A DNA stretch of 64,000 bases. It comes from Pycnopodia helianthoides (Eukaryota; Echinodermata; Asteroidea; Forcipulatida; Asteriidae). A model generated the notes under the pieces. The model was not told the origin of the DNA. It searched no databases and worked only from the letters and a program-made list of their open reading frames with translations. Below, in pieces: positions 48,725 through 60,700 of the stretch. Location: NCBI GenBank assembly GCA_032158295.1, contig CM063249.1, positions 7,951,195-8,015,194 on the forward strand, written 5' to 3'. The position numbers and the translations under genes are program-made. Positions within the stretch are counted from its first letter, which is position 1. Each line of letters begins with the position of its first letter.

Positions 48725-49090
48725 TGCTTTTATCCTATAGCGTGATCCTAGTGCTAGTTGCAGAATCATAGCACTTTACACACAACATTATTATCCCTGT
48801 TCATCGGGCATACTTGGACTATTCCACAAACTTTCTCAACTCCATGGGGAGCATTCAGCCCTACGCTGCTTAAATTAGCGCCAAGGAATTAATCCAACAC
48901 AATACTGTCTCAGCCCTCTTTTAGGTTCCCATTTATACACATGGATTATGTGAAGCAGTTATGGTATTATGGTTAAGTGCCTTGCTGAAGGACACAAGTG
49001 TCATGACTGGGAATCTGACCCACACTCCGCTGATTCAGCCATCAGTACTTGAGTCTGATACACTAGACCGCTCAGCCAAAACTTGAACTT
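48725..49090 (-). repeat. tRNA-derived SINE, mirror of 28225-28600
   Basis: Reverse-complement copy of the SINE in intron 6 of the intact SDR. Its presence in both arms shows that it predates the duplication. Confidence 0.65.
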
Positions 49091-49837
49091 TCTTTGATAC
49101 AAAGTTACATTAAATATACAAGCATTTTGTTCTCATTTTGTTTGACACACACAGATTTGGCCCCACATGGAGTACGTGTCAATTCTGTCAAGTGAGTAAT
49201 TCATAATTTATGTTACTTTTCCCCTGATGACTTGAATGACTTTTTAAAGCTCTGTAGATGTTTATAAGCAGCAGCAGTTTTCTACTTTCATTGCAAATAC
49301 ATTACAAACTGCAGTGACCGTCCTCACGACAGTTACATAATACAGGACTCAGCGACGCGGCTCAAACCCCTCCAACACTCAACCTTTTCGGTAATTATAA
49401 CTATAGGCTGCAGCTAGGTTTAACCCTCAGCCGCGACCACAACACGAAAACTGATTTTGTCCTGACTGAAATAACAAGAACGATTTCAATGATCATCTTT
49501 TACTTGACAGCCCGGGGGTAATCATTACTGACGTTCACAAATCAGGTGGGATGTCTGACGAACAATATGAAGCGGTATGTATAACTTAAAAGTAGGGTCA
49601 TAGATTAGTTGTCACCATAATAGTGTGTTTTCTGATTTGTTTACCCTTGGATTGTTGTTTTTAAATAACGCCTGAAAAGTCTTTTAAAGCCAACACCATA
49701 ATAAATGTTCATGTAGGTTAGCCCTTGTACTCAATAAATGTTCCTACTTTTTTCCAAGGCCAAGTATCATGCCGGCATATATTGTTATATTATTGCGATA
49801 CCCGCATAGGAATCGAACTGACTCTAGCTACGGGCAA

Positions 49838-49910
49838 TCTTGGTGGTCTAGTGGTAAGACATCTGCTCTAGAATGGTAAAGGTCGTGGGTTCGAATCCCA
49901 CCCAAATACT
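49838..49910 (+). repeat. tRNA-like SINE head
   Basis: Box A GGTGGTCTAGTGGTAAGACA and box B GGGTTCGAATCCCACC are present, but the acceptor ends do not pair and CCTGTGGATTATTTT follows as in the relatives at 27315 and 51805. Confidence 0.55.
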
Positions 49911-51590
49911 AAGCCTGTGGATTATTTTTTTCAAAGGACTCTGTTAGACTTTGTGAACATTATTACTACTTATCAGTGAGATTTCAGATTGAAACTAATG
50001 CTTCTCCCTGATATTGACAAATCCTGCACGCTGTCTGTATTAGTGAGGACATTACCAATATTAGTAACAATTGTTTTTACCTGCCATTTCAATGTAATTT
50101 TAAAATTGATTTCACTGTTTTCCACACTAGTTTTTGGAGAAAGGCACGCACACACATGCCATGGGCCGAGTGGGCACCGTGGACGAGGTGGCTAAGGTGA
50201 TAGCATTCCTGGCATCCAACGACTCTTCGTTTGTCACCGGAGAACTTATTACTGTCGATGGTGGACGCCATCTCCTAACGACCATGACTGATTAAGGAAT
50301 AAGCGCACCAGAAAGCTTTGTCTAACTAGGCCCTAGTTCATAGATCAACTGATCATTAATTTGTGAGCTTAGCAAATGTACACGGGTAACCAGTTAAAAT
50401 TAATATAATTCATGTGGATTTTAGCTGGTAAAATGTGATTGTCCAAGTATTGCCAAACGGTTCTTTTATATGACATTGATTGGCAGGAAGACGTTAGCAG
50501 CCAAAAATGATGTAATTGAAGAGCTCTCAATATTTAGATTTCAGAAATCAAACTTGAGACCCAGGAATCACCACCAGCCTGCTTGACACACTTTTAAGTT
50601 AAGAACTTACGTTTAGTTACAACTCTTTTATAAAAAGTATGAGTAATTTCACTTAAAAAGTGCTAATATTTCACTACTAAAGTTAGTAGTTTGTTCATGT
50701 TGGACATGATCAGTGAATAATTTTCCTTGTTTAGCACAAACTGTCACAGTTGCTGCTCAACGATCATCATTTGCTACTAAATATTTGCTTCAGTCTGCAC
50801 AAATCAGGTTCAGTCTAAATATTCTATGCAAAATTGATGAACGTAAATTGTTCCCTGGACATTTGTGTGTGCTACACTCTGTATTAGTTCAACAGAGACT
50901 TATGTCCAGGTGGGGCTAGGTTAGTAGTAAAACTACTAATGGTAGAAGGATTTCCCTGAAGGTGAACTACATTAAATTTACTAAAAGATACATAATTGTG
51001 TTTGTGAAGGATGTAATTATTTTGCTTTTTTAAGTTAAAACAAGTTTATTCGATTAAGTACAATGGGCTTCCATTTCTCTAAAATTAAGTTGGACCGCAG
51101 ATTGTCATGGTGTAATGGAACACAGAGAATGCTTAGCTCAGTTGTCTTCTGTGTAAGACGATATGCACAGGGTCCAATATCATGGCGTTTTGCGCTTACG
51201 ACATCCTGCAAAGTACATCTATAGGCTGTAAGCACATAATTCTGTGGTAAGCAGAGCCGTGAACCTGGGCCCAGATAACTACACACACAGCATCAGGCCT
51301 GGAATTACACTGAGGCAATGGCCTCTGTGCCCCTTCAAAAAAAGTTTCCCAAAGACTTTAAGATTTTCCAATGGAAATAAAATTTTCATTGCTTTTGCTT
51401 TGGCCAAATATGCCATATTGTAATAGAGTATGACTGTGTGCTGCTGGTGAATGGAATGCAAAACGTTTTGGTCATCACGTGTATGTATTTGATTTGTGAA
51501 TCACCCATTAGCAATTTTTAGCCAGTGCGAGATGTTAGTACTATGTAAATTTATTGAACATCGTGAAGAAATCTTTTGGTACAATTGATA

Positions 51591-54500
51591 AAATATGCTG
51601 GCCTGCACTGCCATACAGACATAACCACATTACTGTGCTGTTTTTAGATTGAGCTCACATACCTAATAACTAACACTTGCACCCTTCAAGTTCGGGACTG
51701 TGAGAGCTGACTTCATGGCTAGAACTTATTTTGTGTTAAGAATTTGTTGCACATATTTAAGTAGGTTGCGGTACCCGTTGCTGACTACAGGTTTTGAACT
51801 GGCCTCTTGTCTAGTGGTAGGATAACAGCTCTAGAATGGTGAGGTCGTGGGTTCAAATCCAACCGGAGTAGTATGCCTGTGGATTATTTTCCATATGACT
51901 TGGGGGGGGGGGGGAGAGATAGCACTGAGTGTACAGTACTAATCACACATCGGTGTAGGGTAAAAAGCAAAATAATACAAGAATTTTTCTTTTGCCCAAA
52001 GACAAACTTTTATACCTTTCAGATCCTGTAATGAACTACAATGGAAACTGAGTGGGTAAATTTGAAATAATTTTGGGTTGAACAAAGAAAAATTGACTAG
52101 AGTGGGAATTGAACCGGCAACCTCTGGATTAACGTGCCTGCGCACTACTAACTGAGTTATTTAGCCCTAATGTTGGCAGTCTCCCTATTTAGTCGATATC
52201 TTTGTTTGGAGTAGCGAGTCGGAAGCCACTTGACCTATAACTGCCGTATAGCCAGGGATCACACCTACGTTTACGATACAGCCTGTCTTTAATATCCTCA
52301 TAGCTGTTTTTTGAGGTGTTCGTGCAGAAACTCATTGTTTTTGTTCGTTTTTTTGTTGTTGTTTGTGTTTTTTTTTAATAGTTTTTCTTCTTCTCAGTGG
52401 GCTTTGTCAACAAAAAAACGCATAGTTGCGAGGCCTATATCAACTTGAAACTTTACATGTAGGTAGATTGCAACTAGCAGATGATACAGAAGTTGTTGCG
52501 TCATGATGACATCATCGGGTGTCAAATTACAAGCAATTTAAGTTCAAAAAGTGACGTCATGCCAATGCCTGTATGTCTCTGAATATTATAGCTACAATAT
52601 TCATATTTGGGCATATGATAGACCAAGAGATGGGCAACATTTGAAAAGTTAATCTCAAAATCGTATGACCTTTACTTCTTGGTCGTTACCCTGGGTCGAA
52701 GTTTGCCTTGTTTTTTTTCTTGAAAAACATCATTTTCGGGCTTGTCTATGGCATAACTCAAGATTGAAATTGAATTTAACATTGAAACTCATCAGGCATT
52801 TGAACCTTAACATCAAGACAGCACAAACTTGATGATGTCATGATGACGTCATCAGGTTTGAATTACAATAAATCAAAGTGTAATATTTGTAAAAAATCAT
52901 AACTCGTGAACCGCATGTTGGATTTTTACAATCGACACATCATCGGACAGATCGTTGAAAGTTTAACAAATCTTACACAAAGCTTGACCCCATTTGACCT
53001 TAACTTCCGGTTCAAATCGGAAGTTGAAAATTTCAAAAATTCATATCTCAAAAACTACTTTTACTTTAGTCACAATTTTTACATCAGGTTGTAGGTCCTT
53101 GAGCTTTCTCAAACTTTTGCACAAAGATGATATCAATTTGACCTTAACTTCCGGTCGAAATCAGACGTTAAAGCCCACGAGTGTGATTACCCGCGTTTAA
53201 ACTGTGTATAGTGCTAAAGCACTGTAACTGGCTGTTCCGCTCTACTGATCACAGGGGGGCAAAGTCCATTTGGCATTAGGCTATGCATAGAGCAAGGCTG
53301 TATGGGCTGTGTTGGTCAAATCCAAATGTGATCATTTTTGCCAGATAACAGAAGACACACTTCGCAAGATCACGCAACCTTCAAACTCCGCACATAGTTA
53401 GCTCTTCACCTGTAGAAGACACCACTTTCTTGGCGTCATAATGACGTCATCATGTGTTCAATTAAATTGAAATAAAGTTTAATATTTGAAAAAATTTTAA
53501 CTTATGAACCGTGCATGGATTTTTACAATCCATACATTATCGGAGAGGTCTTCCAAGTTAAGTATTAACGTTTGCATTTATTTCCTGTGTAATAAATGTA
53601 CTTTCCGTGAAATTTCAAAAGCTATCTACAATCTTTTCATTGATTTAATTAAACACTGTCCCCTTTGATAGCCAATACCTCAGTGTTTGTTTGTACAAAC
53701 ACTTAAGCTCTAGTTCAATTTGTTTTCTTTTCTAAAACCTAGTTTACTTTATAGTTTAACAGCAAACATATTGAATGATTTACAAAATTGTATTCCTGTA
53801 AGATAATAACCAAAGAAATCCTAAATAAATTATAATTTTACACCTGCATTATTTTCACAATTAACTTACTTTGTTAGTTGCGTCCCCCTCCCACCCACAA
53901 CCCAAGGAGCATCAACACTTTAGAAAATGGCATTTCATCTTCATATTCCAGAAGGCAACATTTTCTAGGTGAAGAAATTATACTGTGAACTTTATTACAA
54001 AAATACTATTAGCAAATTACATGATAGAATACAATTAGGTTAGAAAGTTGTGCTAAAAATTTACAGTTGGTTTGTCGGGTCAGTGCTATAAGGCCGTTAA
54101 TTGCAATTTCAAATCCGTAATGATCAAAAGGTCGCTCAGCGAAAAATGCAAATAGGTTTGAACAAATAAACAAAAGCCCGCAAGTAAATTTTTTTCTCAG
54201 AAACTGAATTTTCTGTTTTTTAAACTAATTTTTGGAGACCACTCTTGATCAATAAACTCCAATTACTAGGAGCTCCAAAATAAATGCAAAACCGATTTTA
54301 TGAAATCCATACAAACTGCACTAACGACCTTATAGTCTTGAGCCGACGAGGTGTCATTACAAGAAATAGTAAAAGAAAATAAACATGGAAAAACACAGAG
54401 ACAAAAAAAAAAAAATGTTAGATACAAAGTGCTTTCAATCTTGTTCTTTTCAAATAGTCAAATTTGATTTTATGGTTGAATTTAATTTAGAAATGTACAC

Positions 54501-54737
54501 TGTATGTCTAAGAAGATAAAAAAGATTTTGTCTAAAAATACAGGTTTTTCTACAATTTTTGTTTGTTAAAGATCTTACCTATTTCGGCAAACAGATCTTT
54601 CCTATTTCGCTTTGCATAAGATAATTGTTATTGCACGAATTTCAAATAATTTTAACTCATTGTTTGTAGTGAGAAAATCTCTTTAACCCTTTATTTCAAA
54701 TCATGTTTTTTCCCCCCAGGGCTCAACCTTTAATTTT
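51591..54737. other. Intergenic, repeat cluster; 3' flank of MYO19
   Basis: No exon was recognised. A tRNA-like SINE head lies at 51805-51880. Diverged copies of a repeat with CATGATGACGTCATCA-like and GGATTTTTACAATC blocks lie at about 52490-52720, 52790-53160 and 53430-53560. A G run lies at 51902-51912. The end of the region should contain the MYO19 3' untranslated sequence. Confidence 0.5.
52490..53560. repeat. Cluster of diverged repeats with TGACGTCA sites
   Basis: Three loosely repeated blocks each hold a TGATGACGTCATCA-like palindrome followed by AATTACAA..AAA, then AACT(C/T)(G/A)TGAACCG and GGATTTTTACAATC. They look like tandem decay of one element rather than regulatory sites. Confidence 0.5.
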
Positions 54738-57700
54738 CTAGAGTTGTACTGGTCCCTTCAGGAGTAGAGCTGTCACAATGGCACCCAGTGCAAAGTCTAC
54801 TGCAGGCTTCTTTAGTATGCCAATCAAAGTCCCGGAGAGACCAGTACGCCAACTCTCATCTGAACCCGGCCTCCCCGCCTGCCCTGACTCAGATGTCGCA
54901 TTGACCTCGTCTAGGTCGTCTTCAAAGACGTCTTGAAGATGCTGCTCTCCGCTGCTCACGTGCTCAGTCTTGCTGCATCTTCGGGGTAAGATACCCGCGC
55001 TGAACAGGCCGTACTGATGATGAGGGGGAGCTGTCAGGTCCATCAGTCCCCCCGAGAGAGTCCTTAGCATCTGGGACTTGGAACACGGCGAGGACGTTAA
55101 AGCCTCCACTCCGGAGAGTCTGTCTCTGCATTCCATGAACTCCTTGGGAAAAATGATATTGATCCACTGTAAAGAAGCAATCACTAAAGCAGGGTGCATT
55201 CTTGTCACATTCTCTTTGTTGAAATTTAACCTTTGACCAGGGCCCAGTTTCATAGAGCTGCTTAAACACACAAAAAAAGCTCAGGACAACAAAATTATGC
55301 CTACCAGAATAATGAGTGCTATGCCAAAAAGGATCGGTTTCATTGATATTATTGGCATTTTATTGACATTACCGCAGCACAATTGAACATACAAAAATAG
55401 TAATAACCAATGACCAAAGCTCAAACATGTTTTAAGTCGGGGTCACTGAAACAAGACCCAGAGTTCATGGGTTTCAAAGGTTAATGGTAAGGTTACAATG
55501 TTCTTAGAAAATGCACCAAGACAGCACCTTTACTGTCACATCAATAACTTCATGAAAATTGTTGGGGAAAAAAGTCAGGATATTCCACTGACCTCGTCAC
55601 TTGAGGAGCTATCATCAAACGGAGCTAAGCTGCCATCGTGCTGTGTTACGGACCCCTTGCTAGTCTCCCCTTCAAGCAGTGAACCACCATCACTTTGTCC
55701 CAACAGCAACCCCTGCCTAGCCTCCAGCTCCAGTTGTTCCCTCGTCTGTTGGCGTCTGATGCAGAATTCCAGCATGGCTTGCTGTATGACCCGAGCAGCA
55801 TCATTCATAATCACGAGGCATTCCCGAACTTTCCAGCCACGATAAGCTTTAACAAAATAAACAAATAAGAAAATAATTATTTAACTTGCATTTCCAGGGG
55901 CATTCAGGTTGGCTTAGTGGTTTCTCCCCTGCTTTTCACCTCTGTAGGTTTCAGTTTGAACCCTGGACTGGGGCCTTGCATGTAGATTGGGTCTTCGGTC
56001 CCTACCTGACTCTGTATAAACCGGTCTTATAACTAAAAACAGTTCCGCTTATCCGTTTGTAAAACAAATAATGAGTGTTTTGATATGCCTCTAGGGGTGT
56101 GATAAATCTCTAATCCCAGTATTCTAATAATAATATAATAATAATAGTGGCTTCTTATATAGCGCTCATATCCGTCACTCAGTAACGCTCAAGGTGCTTC
56201 AACATTCATTATTTTTCCTGCAAGGTATTCTTAATATAAAAAGAACTGCATACCAATCTAATTCAAGCCCAACCATGTTGGTGCTGAGTTTACGATTCTT
56301 GAGAATATGGTAGATCTCTAGCCAAAGACCCTTTGAACTAAAAAAAAAGGAGGTTCACCTGAAGAAAGAAACTTTGCCTATCCCTGTCAACACCTGATTA
56401 CATACCTGCTTGAATTAAAATTGCTGCTTTGAGTTGACGATCTCTCTGCTGCTTTAGATATCTTCTCCACCATCGCTGGATGCATGTCGCGACCTCCGAC
56501 ATCGCTAGTGCCCTCTGACCTTCCAACTCTTCAAGCTAATGCATTGAAAAAAAAAAAAAAACAGAGAGGCGTTGCACATGTTTAGAGTATTATCTTTCAT
56601 GTGGTGTTGGAAGGGGCGCAATGGAGGTGTGCCAGTCGTGTGTTAATGTTTGCCATTTGCACTGTACTCCAGAACAATGGCCTTTTGACCATCGGTGATG
56701 TCAAATACACAATATACAGCAACCTGGGAGTCTTGCCGGGGTGTTGTATAACCTAGTACACTTTCTGATTATATTATACAATAGGCCAGTTGTGCATTTA
56801 CGCTTACTTTCCTAAACGGTTAAACGGAACTTGTGACTTCCGTTCAACCTTTAGCCATTTCTACCAATTCTGAAAAAAACCGAACCCATCTGTAAAAGGA
56901 GCAGATGTCAACACACTTTCAATGATTAGAAAAAAAAACATTAAACCAAGTCCTTACAATCACAAAACCAAAATGGACCATAACTGGTTTAATGAATAAT
57001 ATCTTCAAGCGCACACACTGATCTCAGACACTGCTTCTAATCACATGAACCTTTACCTGGCCATTTCGTAGAAATATCTTTGTCTTTCCAAACTGTGCCA
57101 TGGCAGGTTCGTTCTCACAATCCTCCTCCAGCTGGAAGATTCTGTCCATGACGGACACGCACATTCTCTTGCTAGCCTCTCTACTTCCAGCAATACCAGA
57201 TTCTCCTCCTTTCCTCTTGCTACTGATGAGATGGAGGGCTCTGTAGCGTTCATAAAACTCTGTGTAGGGCATTCTGAAATTAAAAAAGAAAAAAGCAAAA
57301 GTATGAGCCATTTTACTTTGAATTTACTTTGAATAAATTCAGGGCTCAATTTCACAAAGAGCTAAGATTGATCTTAACTGCAAGTCACTCTTAATTGCTA
57401 AGCAAAGTGTGATGTCACAATACAAATCACTATAGATGGCAATATTGACAACTCATCTTAAGATGAAACTTAGTGCTTTGAGAAACCGAGTCCTGGTGCA
57501 AGAACTGTCCTGGGCCTATTTTTATGGCTCTGCTTACCACAAGCAAAAACTCAGTGCTTAAGGAAACAGAAAAATCCAAGCTTAATGTAAGCATATTTCA
57601 TGAGTAAGCAAGGAATTTTTGCTTGTGCGCATGTACACATCATGTTTCTAAGCATTCTTTGCCTACGCAGCTAGTGCAGAAATTCATTAGCACTTACCCT

Positions 57701-60700
57701 GTAGGCAGGAAATGGCGACTGTAAGCGAACATTCTGCAGTAAGCAGAGCCATCAAATTGGGTCATGGGCCCAAGTTCATAGAGCTGCTTTAGGCACAACA
57801 AGTAGCTAAGCGCAACAAAATTATGTTTAACATAATAAAGTTACCAGCCAAAATACCATATCGCATGTACCATTTGTGACTGGTATCCTGCTCATTTTTC
57901 CTAAGCAATTTTGTTCCCGCTTAAGCAGCTCTGTGAAATTGGGCCCTGGGTCACAAAGTGAACACTCAAACTCGAATTCCTCAGACTAAAGACAGTTCAT
58001 ACAGACTGTGCAAGTCTCCCGCGTATTCGAACATTGGGACCCAATAAGTTGTGGGCGAGTTTGTTTCCTTCAGTGTTGAAGCAATGTACGTGGGACAAAA
58101 GTGGTCCCAAAAATGATTGAGTACGTGCAAGACTTGCACGGTCTATTGAAGGAGTTACGGTGGTAAGGGTTTAATGAGATTTGAGTCCACAGACCTTGCT
58201 GGGAAGCCTTTGGCGCTGATAGCAATTGTCTCCAGCACTCCACAGGCCCTGAGTTGACTGACCACATGGTTGCTGTCAAAGTCCCGGGTCGACAGGTCAG
58301 GTTGGGCTTGATGCAGCGGATGTAATGAGGGGCTGTGGACCTCAGAGTACCCATCAAGCTGTCCAGAGATGTCTGGTGAAAAAGAAATATCATCGGTCGG
58401 TGCAAATGTTGTAATTCACTCTGTGCGAAAATTTTATATCTTGATGCCATGAAGGTTTGCATCTACGTTCTGAGTAGTTATTTGGTGCACTTCCAAATTT
58501 GCTTGACATGTAATGCTACTTATTTTAACTTACCTTAAACTTGGAGACCACTGTTTTGGCTGGCACTTTGCCATTCTTTCCAGATTGGTTCTAATTACGG
58601 AAACAAAAAGTAGATCAGAAATTAATGAAAGTTACATCTATTTATGAATTCTGATTACGCAGTTAAAAATTGACAATCTTTGAGTGACACCCTGTTTTCG
58701 AATCTACCCGTGATCTTGTCCAGGAGCTTGTACTGGAAGGGCAGTTTTCCCTTCATAAAAGGCGGTGATATTGGTAAAATTTTAAATTCTATTGAATTCG
58801 ATTTAAGGGAAGCAAGGCAATGGCCTGGATCACGGAGACCAACATTCAGGGATGTGATTCGATGAATGTGTAAATTCCTGAAAAATGTATCGTAAGCCCC
58901 CCCCCCTTATTCTAGAACCAGAACCTCCCAGATGTTACAATTCAGGAGGTTTACAGACTTTGTGCACAACCAGAAATACAAAACTACAGGTTTGGACACA
59001 ATGAGGACGACACACCCTTTAGTGACTGCCTTTCTTCTTTCAAGAAAATTTGAAGGCTCACAATACGGGTGATTCACAATACAGTGCACCCTCTACCAAA
59101 CTATTGATCTCATACAGATATCAATCATCTTACCTGAATTTCTGCAAGGTCCACCTGCACCAATCCACAAACGAACGAATTCGTGCTGCTGGCTGCGAGC
59201 TCAATCAACTCAATGGGAATGTGATCCTGTGCACATAAGCAAATCATTCAAAAAATTAATATTATTTTAAACTCTAATATACGGCAACTCAGTTCGACAG
59301 TCAACTTTCAAAGGCTGGGTGGCTTCTAGATGACATAACTTGTGGATTACAATAATGACGTCATGCATAAACATTAAGAAAGGCGTACTATTCAATAGAG
59401 ATTGCATATGGTCTATTAGCCAAGCCTCTGAGGGCCCTCAAGGTACATTCATCAAGGGTGACAAAAATTAATAAATAATTCCACTCCCTACCTTGTTTTT
59501 CTCGATAAGACCGTCCACGCTGTATGTGACGTCTTCGGCATAGTGCTTGATGACAAATGCAGCGTGTCGGACGGAGACCGGTGGTTTACAGATGTAGCTG
59601 CCACGGATACCGTCAAGAAGTCTGCTGCTGAAGGCCGAGGCATCCCTCTGCCGATTCAGACGACATTCCTGCATGGATAAAATCAGGAAATGTTTCTATC
59701 TAAAATTCCCATGACTGACATTCAAGTAAAGGTTAATTACAGAAACAACCTCACAAATGGAAACCAAAACTGAGCGCTGGGTGACAATTTTCTTGCATAA
59801 AAGTACCTCTGACAGAGATACTTCTCAAGATAATGGGTACTAATGCCAAGCTCATAAAAAGTAAGACTCCAGATTTAACTTTGTGATCATTATACCTTGG
59901 AATATCTGCTAAAGCTACCACGCTATCAGCTTTCTTCCTGATAAAAATGGTCCACTTAAAAAATCACACTCAGCACTACACTGGCAGTTTCAAATCTTGA
60001 ACTGGCTGACATAATTGTGAAAAACATTCACCAGCCCCACAGAAAAATACTATGTTATGCCGTAAAATCAGCTTAATTAAGACCTGGCTTCTTTGTGAAG
60101 AAGGAAATGGCAGTCCTGTAAATTCCTCTAGCATCTTGCCACTGACATGGGTAAGAGTCCAATCTAAAACTACGATCTACATTTTATGAAGAGTTATGAA
60201 ATGATGGCACTTCCACCTTTTGGTAACCCCATGGAATTAAAGATTTCCAGGAGCTTCTGAGAACAGTATCCTCAGTGCTAGAGAAGTTGATCAAAGAGCA
60301 GGGTTTCATTATAGCTGAAGAAAATGACAGCTATTTTTGTCACTGATGAGCAGATACAAAAAGTCTGAGTTTGGATAAAAGTCCAAAATTTCTCATCCCT
60401 GCATGAAAACCACAATCAAACATATTGGGATCGCACTGCTTAATGATAAAAAACTTGTCGTTCCCCATGATACGCTGCGAGCATGACCTCTCCTGGTCAA
60501 ACTGTAGAGGGCGCACTGTATTGTTAATTGCCCGCATCTTAAGTGAGTAGTAGTAAGAAGGTCGTGTTTAACTGTTACCTCGTTTATGAGGGAGAAGACG
60601 CTGGACTTGCCCTCAATGACATCTAGACACGGCTGGTTGTCGGTGAACGAGAAGAAATGCCATGGGATACCTTCAGCAGTGTACTCTTCCTGTAGAGAGA

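Larger units (their letters stand above)
44816..50295 (+). pseudogene. Short-chain dehydrogenase/reductase, second copy with a 2-base deletion
   Basis: Nine exons: 44816-44852, 45234-45373, 45660-45752, 46506-46642, 46972-47012, 47979-48048, 49155-49191, 49511-49574, 50131-50295. All splice sites and every exon length match the intact copy except exon 4, which is 137 nt instead of 139. Two bases (GT of the TGT codon after GAAGAC) are missing between 46548 and 46549, and the frame reaches TGA at 46563-46565, before the catalytic Ser and Tyr. Other changes are mild (YCMSK for YSMSK, KGTH for KCAH), so the break looks recent. Unless read differently, no active enzyme can be made. Confidence 0.85.
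44610..51590. repeat. Right arm of the large inverted duplication
   Basis: Reverse-complement counterpart of about 23590-34470, holding the second SDR copy and its flanks. It lacks the Mutator-like, Harbinger-like and private TTAA elements of the left arm and so shows their empty sites. It has an expanded minisatellite in SDR intron 5. Confidence 0.85.

Noticed and set aside
49838..49910. Possible tRNA gene
   Set aside because: Box A and box B are good, but the acceptor stem does not pair and the downstream sequence is shared with other SINE copies.
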